A stretch of 5,069 bases of DNA from Syntrophaceae bacterium (GTDB taxonomy: Bacteria > Desulfobacterota > Syntrophia > Syntrophales > UBA5619), in NCBI GenBank assembly GCA_919902745.1, contig CAKKRN010000166.1, positions 1-5,069 on the forward strand, in the 5' to 3' direction. The translations under genes were made by a program, and so were the position numbers. Under the pieces are notes generated by a model. That model saw only the letters and a program-made list of their open reading frames with translations, did not search any database and was not told the origin of the DNA. Shown here in pieces: positions 1 through 5,069 of the stretch. Positions within the stretch are counted from its first letter, which is position 1. Each line of letters begins with the position of its first letter.

Positions 1-1137
<1,137 letters not shown>

Positions 1138-1176
1138 GACCGGGGGGAATGAAACAAAAACATTTTAAACAAACAT

Positions 1177-1184
1177 AAGGGAGG
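1177..1184 (+). promoter_or_regulatory. yajC ribosome binding site
   Basis: AAGGGAGG is a strong Shine-Dalgarno match. Its last G lies 11 nt before ATG 1196 and 8 nt before the adjoining in-frame TTG 1193. The spacing slightly favours TTG, while codon strength favours ATG; the proteins differ by one residue. The 31 bases upstream (1148-1178) are strikingly A-rich, with only five G or C, so the leader should be unstructured here. Confidence 0.8.
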
Positions 1185-1195
1185 ATATTACGTTG

Positions 1196-1519
1196 ATGAA
1201 TTCAGCTTACGCGATGGGTCTTCCGGGAGGCGGAGGCGGAGGCGGCGCCGCCGGCGGTGATTTCAGCTTCATCATCATGATGGCGGTTCTTTTTGGTATC
1301 TTTTACTTTCTTCTGATCCGTCCGCAGCAGAAGAAACAGAAGGCAGTCAAAGATATGATAGCAAATCTTGCCCACGGGGATCTGGTGATGACCTCCGGCG
1401 GGATCCAGGGGAAGGTCGTGGCGCTGACGGATACGGTCGTGACGATCGAGATCGCCGACAAGGTCAAGATCAAGGTCGGCCGGAATTTCATCGGCGCCGT
1501 CCTGCAGAAGGCGTCCTAA
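1196..1519 (+). CDS. yajC: Sec translocon accessory subunit YajC
   Basis: YajC is a small single-span inner-membrane protein that associates with SecD and SecF at the SecYEG translocon. The 107-residue product has a short N-terminal segment with a Gly/Ala-rich stretch (residues 11-21, seven consecutive Gly) and one membrane helix (about 23-41). The family signature IRPQQKKQK (41-49) follows, then a cytoplasmic domain with GDLVMTSGGIQGKV (61-74) and a beta-rich tail containing IEIADKVKIKV. The length is typical (E. coli 110). The start is taken as ATG 1196; TTG 1193 directly before it would add one residue, and ATG 1214 would remove six and has no equally good ribosome site. The gene lies 58 nt after tgt and 56 nt before secD, consistent with one transcript. 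Glycine-rich N-termini are known in YajC proteins, so this is not a defect. Confidence 0.96.
   Translation: MNSAYAMGLPGGGGGGGAAGGDFSFIIMMAVLFGIFYFLLIRPQQKKQKAVKDMIANLAHGDLVMTSGGIQGKVVALTDTVVTIEIADKVKIKVGRNFIGAVLQKAS
1226..1257 (+). repeat. GGAGGC hexamer repeat and overlapping GC palindromes in yajC
   Basis: Three perfect GGAGGC units (1226-1243) encode alternating GGA and GGC glycine codons. They run into two overlapping perfect palindromes, GGCGGCGCCGCC (1241-1252) and CCGCCGGCGG (1248-1257). An mRNA stem of GGCGG (1235-1239) with CCGCC (1248-1252) is possible. Because the unit is six bases long, gain or loss would keep the reading frame and change the Gly tract by two residues. The purine-rich units also resemble internal Shine-Dalgarno sites. 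Confidence 0.75.
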
Positions 1520-1575
1520 GGAATGAGTCTCATGAACTGCATGCGCTGAAGCGTCAAGTTTGAAAGGGGTAAACC

Positions 1576-3177
1576 ATGTTTAAAAGCATCAGAATCAGGG
1601 CCGCCGTCACGATCGTCCTCTGTCTGGCCGCACTCGTCTATCTGGCGCCTTCCCTGACCTCCGATCTTCCCGAGACCTGGAAGAAATACCTCCCGACGGA
1701 CCGAATCCACCTCGGACTCGATCTGCAGGGGGGGATGCATCTGGTTCTGGAGGTGGAAACCGCCAAGGCGGTGGAAAGCACGCTGGAGAGGACCGCAAAT
1801 GACCTGAAGGAGAACCTGATGGAAAACCGGGTCCGTTTCAAGCTCCATGAACGGACCAAGGAGAAGAATCCGACCTTCGAGTTTCCCGATACGGCATCAA
1901 GGGAGGCCTTCGACAAGATCCTCAACAACCAGTATCCGGATCTGGAGGTCGCCTCCTCGCAGACGGTGGATGGAAAGGGGCTGGCCTCCCTGAAGATCAA
2001 GGACAAACGCGCCGTAGAAATCAAGAAGATGGCGGTGGAACAGAGCCTGGAGACAATCCGGAACCGGGTCGATCAGTTCGGCATCTCCGAACCGGAGATC
2101 ATTCCGCAGGGGGTGGACCGGATCATCGTCCAGCTCCCCGGGGTGAAGGATACGGCGCGGGCCAAGAATCTGATCGGCCGGACGGCCCTGCTGGAATTCA
2201 AACTCGTCGATGAAGAACACAGCCTCGACGAGGCCCTCAAGGGGAACGTCCCCGAGGGAAGCGTCGTCGCCAATGAATCCCGGATGGATCGAACTTCCGG
2301 AAGGCGGTCCGAGATTCCGCTTCTGCTCAAAGCCCGAACGCTGATGACCGGCGAGGCGCTGGAGAGCGCGAAGGTCCAGATCGGCGACCGCTTCGGCGAA
2401 CCCCACGTATCCCTCAAATTCAACGCCCAGGGGGCGAAGGACTTCGACCGAATCACTGGGGAAAACGTCAAGAAACGGCTGGCGATCGTCCTGGACGGCG
2501 TCATCCATTCCGCCCCGGTGATCCAGGAGAGGATCTCCGGCGGCCAGGCCCAGATCACCGGCTCCTTCACGATGGAGGAGGCGACCGATCTGGCCATCGT
2601 TCTGCGCGCCGGTGCGCTGCCCGCGCCGGTGATCATTCTCGAGGAGCGGACGGTCGGTCCTTCCCTCGGCCAGGATTCGATCGATAAGGGAACCTGGGCC
2701 AGCATCATCGCAGGGATCCTGATTCTTTTCTTCATGATCATTTACTATCGGCTCACCGGAATCGTTGCCGATGTAGCGTTGGCCATGAACATGCTGCTCC
2801 TGCTGGGCGTCATGGTCGCCTTCAACGCGACGCTGACCCTTCCCGGCATCGCCGGCATCGTGCTCACCATCGGCATGGCGGTGGACGCCAACGTGCTGAT
2901 CAACGAGCGGATCCGGGAGGAACTCCGCCTGGGAAAGACGCCGCGGGCGGCCATTGAGGCCGGTTACACGAAGGCCTTCCTGACCATCTTCGACTCCAAC
3001 GTGACCACCCTGGTAGCGGCGCTCTTCCTCTTCGGATTCGGAACCGGCCCGGTCAAGGGGTTCGCCGTGACGCTGACGATCGGCATCGTGGTCAGCATGT
3101 TCACCGCCATCTTCGTCACGCGGATTATCTTCGACCACTTCGTCTGGAATCGCAAGATCGAAAGAATCAGCATTTAG
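1576..3177 (+). CDS. secD: protein translocase subunit SecD
   Basis: SecD is the larger half of the SecDF motor, an inner-membrane RND-superfamily protein that uses the proton-motive force to help pull preproteins out of SecYEG on the periplasmic side. Residues 8-26 form the first membrane helix. A large periplasmic P1 domain follows, with GLDLQGG (47-53), IRNRVDQFGISEPEI (161-175), LDGVIHSAP (307-315) and LRAGALPAPV (343-352). The five C-terminal helices lie at about 372-390, 394-414, 422-442, 468-488 and 494-518. Helix four carries GMAVDANVLINERIREE (433-449); Asp437 matches the essential proton-path Asp519 of E. coli SecD. The length of 533 is shorter than E. coli (615) but usual for many other bacteria. 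ATG 1576 has GAAAGGGG (1562-1569) six bases upstream. SecF follows after 18 nt as a separate gene, not a SecDF fusion. Confidence 0.98.
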   Translation: MFKSIRIRAAVTIVLCLAALVYLAPSLTSDLPETWKKYLPTDRIHLGLDLQGGMHLVLEVETAKAVESTLERTANDLKENLMENRVRFKLHERTKEKNPTFEFPDTASREAFDKILNNQYPDLEVASSQTVDGKGLASLKIKDKRAVEIKKMAVEQSLETIRNRVDQFGISEPEIIPQGVDRIIVQLPGVKDTARAKNLIGRTALLEFKLVDEEHSLDEALKGNVPEGSVVANESRMDRTSGRRSEIPLLLKARTLMTGEALESAKVQIGDRFGEPHVSLKFNAQGAKDFDRITGENVKKRLAIVLDGVIHSAPVIQERISGGQAQITGSFTMEEATDLAIVLRAGALPAPVIILEERTVGPSLGQDSIDKGTWASIIAGILILFFMIIYYRLTGIVADVALAMNMLLLLGVMVAFNATLTLPGIAGIVLTIGMAVDANVLINERIREELRLGKTPRAAIEAGYTKAFLTIFDSNVTTLVAALFLFGFGTGPVKGFAVTLTIGIVVSMFTAIFVTRIIFDHFVWNRKIERISI

Positions 3178-3195
3178 GGATTTGAGGAGAATTCA

Positions 3196-4107
3196 ATGGA
3201 AATCATCAAAACGGTCACCAACTATAATTTCGTCAGGTTGATGAAGCCCGCCGTCATCCTGTCGCTCGCCGTCATCATCATCGGCATCGCCTCCCTGATC
3301 TGGCACGGGGGGCCCAATTACGGCATCGATTTCGCGGGCGGCACCCTGATCCAGATCAAATTCCAGAACGAGACCCCGGCGGACAAGATCCGGGCCGCCT
3401 TCAAGTCGATCGGCTTCGAGGGGAGCGTCATCCAGGATTTCGGTCCGAAGGAGGTCATCGTCCGGACGGCCGAATCCGGAACAGACGCCAAGGGGCTCAC
3501 TTCGCGCGTCGAGGAGGCTCTCGGCGCCGCCTTCGGCAAAGGGGCCTATGAAGTCCGGCGGATCGAGATGGTCGGCCCGAAGGTCGGCAGGGATCTGACG
3601 CGGAAGGCGATTCTGGCGATCATCTTCTCCTGGATCGGGATTCTTGTCTATGTCGGGGTGCGGTTCGAATTCCGCTACGCGCTGGGCGGGATCATCGCGC
3701 TGGTTCACGACGTGCTGGTGACGGTTACCTTTCTCTCCCTCTTCAACAAGGAGTTCGACCTGAATATCGTGGCGGCGCTGCTGACGATCATCGGGTACTC
3801 GATCAACGACACGATCGTCATCTTCGACCGTATCCGTGAAAATGCACGCAAGAACACTCGGCAATCCCTGAACGACGTGATCAACGCGAGCGTGAACCAA
3901 ACCCTCAGCCGGACCATCCTGACATCCCTGACGGTCTTCATGGTTTTGGTCATCCTCTTCTTTTTCGGGGGGGCCGTGATCCACGATTTCACCTTCGCGC
4001 TCCTCGTGGGGACCGTTGCCGGCGTCTATTCGACCGTCTTCATCGCGAGCCCGATCGTGCTTCTGTTTGAAAAGATCAAACCGACGGGATTGAAGAGGAA
4101 AAAATAA
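3196..4107 (+). CDS. secF: protein translocase subunit SecF
   Basis: SecF is the partner of SecD in the proton-driven export motor. The 303-residue protein has a first membrane helix at about 17-36 and a periplasmic P4 domain opening with GIDFAGG (43-49). VGPKVGRDL (126-134) lies just before the second helix. Five further helices lie at about 137-155, 160-182, 187-209, 239-259 and 264-290. HDVLVT (171-176) and GYSINDTIVIFDRIREN (200-216) are family signatures. Asp205 and Arg239, 34 residues apart, match the functional Asp213/Arg247 pair of E. coli SecF, so the motor residues are intact. ATG 3196 has a good GAGGAG site (3184-3189) six bases upstream. The gene ends in a lysine/arginine-rich tail typical of a cytoplasmic C-terminus; the codons of that tail carry the ribosome site for the next gene. 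Stop TAA is at 4105-4107. Confidence 0.98.
   Translation: MEIIKTVTNYNFVRLMKPAVILSLAVIIIGIASLIWHGGPNYGIDFAGGTLIQIKFQNETPADKIRAAFKSIGFEGSVIQDFGPKEVIVRTAESGTDAKGLTSRVEEALGAAFGKGAYEVRRIEMVGPKVGRDLTRKAILAIIFSWIGILVYVGVRFEFRYALGGIIALVHDVLVTVTFLSLFNKEFDLNIVAALLTIIGYSINDTIVIFDRIRENARKNTRQSLNDVINASVNQTLSRTILTSLTVFMVLVILFFFGGAVIHDFTFALLVGTVAGVYSTVFIASPIVLLFEKIKPTGLKRKK
4095..4099 (+). promoter_or_regulatory. ribosome binding site for the DUF456 gene, inside the secF 3' end
   Basis: GAGGA within the last codons of secF lies 10 nt before the TTG at 4110. It supports TTG as the start and implies translation coupled to secF termination, because ribosomes finishing secF cover this site. The next in-frame candidate, GTG 4134, has GGAGG only one base upstream (4128-4132), too close to be used well, though GGAG at 4121-4124 would be at nine bases. 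Confidence 0.6.
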
Positions 4108-4109
4108 CA

Positions 4110-4622
4110 TTGACCCCGCTGGAGATCGGAGGAGTGACCCTGTTCATCCTGGTGCTGCTGTTCGGCGCCTTCTCCATCCTCTTCGGCCTTCCGGGGACCG
4201 TCATCATCCTGATCGATGCGGTCGTCTATGCAACCGTTACCGGGTTTGAAAGGATCGGGTTCAAGATCCTCATCACGCTGCTGATTCTCTCGATCCTTGC
4301 GGAACTCGCGGATTTCGCCGTCGGGATGGCGGGCGCCGTCAAGTTCGGCGCCTCCCGGAAGGCGTTCTGGGCCTCCATCATCGGCGGTCTGATCGGGGCC
4401 GCGCTGATGGCGCCGTTTCTTCTCGGCTTGGGCGCCGTCGCCGGGGGGTTCTTCGGCGGGTTCGCCGGCGTCCTGACCGTCGAGCTTCTCCGCCGAAACA
4501 GACTCAAACCGTCGCTCCGGGCGGCCTGGGGGGCGATCCTTGGACGGGCCGCGGGGATCTGCGTGAAGGGGGGCTTTGCGCTGATCATGATCGTCATTAC
4601 ATTGTCTGGCGTTTATAACTGA
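4110..4622 (+). CDS. DUF456-like polytopic membrane protein
   Basis: The function is unknown. The 170-residue product is almost entirely hydrophobic, with likely membrane segments at about 8-27, 29-45, 52-76, 86-107, 109-126 and 145-168. Features resembling the DUF456 family (from memory, not a search) are FGLPGTVIILI (25-35), LAELADFAVGMAGAVKFGASRKA (around 63-85), a glycine-rich IIGGLIGAALMAPF (90-103), and AVAGGFFGGFAG (109-120) followed by a basic loop RRNRLKPSLRAA (128-139). Glycine-spaced helices of this kind suit tight helix packing. No catalytic motif is visible. The start is TTG 4110, two bases after the secF stop; GTG 4134 is an alternative that would remove eight residues. lepB starts nine bases after its stop. 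Position between secF and lepB suggests a role near protein export or the envelope, but this is guilt by association only. Confidence 0.85.
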   Translation: MTPLEIGGVTLFILVLLFGAFSILFGLPGTVIILIDAVVYATVTGFERIGFKILITLLILSILAELADFAVGMAGAVKFGASRKAFWASIIGGLIGAALMAPFLLGLGAVAGGFFGGFAGVLTVELLRRNRLKPSLRAAWGAILGRAAGICVKGGFALIMIVITLSGVYN

Positions 4623-4625
4623 GGA
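4620..4625 (+). promoter_or_regulatory. lepB ribosome binding site overlapping the upstream stop codon
   Basis: TGAGGA contains both the TGA stop of the DUF456 gene (4620-4622) and the GAGGA Shine-Dalgarno core (4621-4625), six bases before ATG 4632. Terminating ribosomes occupy the initiation region, so lepB translation is probably coupled to the upstream gene. This layout fixes the lepB start. Confidence 0.7.
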
Positions 4626-4631
4626 AACCGA

Positions 4632-5069
4632 ATGAGCAAACCGAAATCGAAACTGCGGGAATATATCGAGGCGATCCTCCTGGCCATCGTGATCGCTTTT
4701 TTCATCCGAACCTTCGTGATTCAGGCCTACAAGATTCCCTCCGGTTCGATGAAGCCGACGCTGCTGATCGGCGATCACATCCTGGTGAGCAAATTCAACT
4801 ACGGGATCAGACTCCCGCTGGTCCGTTCCACGCTGATACCCGTCGGGACGCCCAAGCGGGGGGACATCGTGGTCTTTATCTATCCCGAGGACCGCTCAAA
4901 GGATTTCATCAAGCGCCTGATCGGCCTGCCGGGAGACACAATCGAGATCCGCAACAAAAAAATCCTTCTGAACGGCCTCCTATGGAGCGACAACCGCGGG
5001 GTCTATGTGGACAACCTGATCATCCCGGGCGCCGTCCAGCCCCGCGACAACTTCGGACCGGTCACGGTG
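4632..5069 (+). CDS. lepB: signal peptidase I, 3' end outside window
   Basis: This membrane-anchored Ser/Lys endoprotease of family S26 cleaves signal peptides from exported proteins on the outer face of the inner membrane. The first 146 residues are present and open at the right edge. A short basic N-terminus (MSKPKSKLRE) precedes one membrane helix (about 12-29). The nucleophile motif IPSGSMKPTLLIGD (35-48) follows, with Ser39. KRGDIVVFIYPEDRSKDFIKRLIGLPGD (75-102) contains the general-base Lys94. Both catalytic residues are intact. The conserved GDNRDNS-type box expected further downstream is beyond the window, so completeness cannot be judged. One anchor helix before the active site differs from the two of E. 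coli LepB and is common in other bacteria. Placement after secDF puts export and signal cleavage in one transcript. Confidence 0.96.
   Translation, partial: MSKPKSKLREYIEAILLAIVIAFFIRTFVIQAYKIPSGSMKPTLLIGDHILVSKFNYGIRLPLVRSTLIPVGTPKRGDIVVFIYPEDRSKDFIKRLIGLPGDTIEIRNKKILLNGLLWSDNRGVYVDNLIIPGAVQPRDNFGPVTV

Noticed and set aside
1149..1178. Nine-codon frame (MKQKHFKQT) in the tgt-yajC spacer as a possible leader peptide
   Set aside because: The G-run upstream ends one base before the ATG, too close to act as a ribosome site. The frame has no signal-like or arrest-like features, and known export-sensing arrest peptides are much longer.
2905..2920. 16-base identical match in tgt (1033-1048) and secD, GAGCGGATCCGGGAGG
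   Set aside because: Both copies encode ERIRE in frame with the genome's preferred codons, and both proteins carry this sequence as family-typical residues. Chance convergence explains it.
1897..3138. Open frame of 413 codons antisense to secD
   Set aside because: It mirrors secD in a GC-rich genome, where stop codons are scarce on the opposite strand. The product is rich in Asp, Gly, Arg, His and Gln with no recognisable domain, while the + strand encodes a full SecD.
3967..3973. Run of seven G in secF as a possible phase-variable or slippage tract
   Set aside because: The run encodes a normal Gly-Gly-Ala at the end of a membrane helix, the frame is intact, and several runs of six G occur elsewhere in the window. 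Seven is short for contingency loci.
3193..4110. Open frame of 305 codons antisense to the whole of secF
   Set aside because: Same cause as above. It overlaps an intact, motif-complete SecF and its product is a low-complexity charged sequence with no family resemblance.
4026..4778. Open frame of 250 codons antisense to the secF end, the DUF456 gene and the lepB start
   Set aside because: The translation is a charged, repetitive shadow sequence. The opposite strand has three well-supported genes with ribosome sites.
4956..4962. Run of seven A in lepB as a programmed frameshift site
   Set aside because: The phase relative to the codons (AAC AAA AAA ATC) does not form the canonical slippery heptamer, no downstream stem is evident, and the zero frame continues with normal LepB sequence.

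Overview
The window is a compact piece of a chromosomal housekeeping locus. It holds six genes, all on the + strand, in the order tgt, yajC, secD, secF, a DUF456-type membrane protein gene, and lepB, which is cut by the right edge. The tgt-yajC-secD-secF order is a widespread bacterial arrangement, and E. coli has the same series. The high GC content, the separate and rather short SecD and SecF proteins, the glycine-rich YajC N-terminus and the style of the LepB sequence suggest a Gram-negative bacterium of the Desulfobacterota (former Deltaproteobacteria). That placement is a moderate-confidence inference, and I cannot name a genus.

Layout: positions 7-1137 encode tRNA-guanine transglycosylase (queuosine pathway). 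An A-rich 58-nt spacer with a strong Shine-Dalgarno site follows. Positions 1196-1519 encode YajC, with a Gly-rich N-terminus made from a GGAGGC repeat. A 56-nt spacer follows. Positions 1576-3177 encode SecD and 3196-4107 encode SecF, 18 nt apart. Positions 4110-4622 encode a small polytopic DUF456-like protein that starts at TTG two bases after the secF stop. Positions 4632-5069 encode the first 146 residues of signal peptidase I. No gap exceeds about 60 nt, and no RNA gene, mobile element, CRISPR array or convincing terminator is visible.

How the genes work together: YajC, SecD and SecF form the accessory complex of the SecYEG translocon, which uses the proton gradient to pull substrates through. 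LepB then removes signal peptides from exported proteins. The DUF456 protein lies between these two steps and is tightly packed with both, so a link to membrane or secretion biology is plausible but unproven. Spacing suggests one operon.

The most useful new observation is an excellent sigma70-type promoter inside tgt (TTTACA, 17 nt, TGT-TATAAA, positions 838-866). It lies in an AT-rich patch whose codons differ from the rest of the gene, and it could transcribe the sec genes independently of tgt. I see no evidence for a previously undescribed system here. The window is mostly ordinary core genome.
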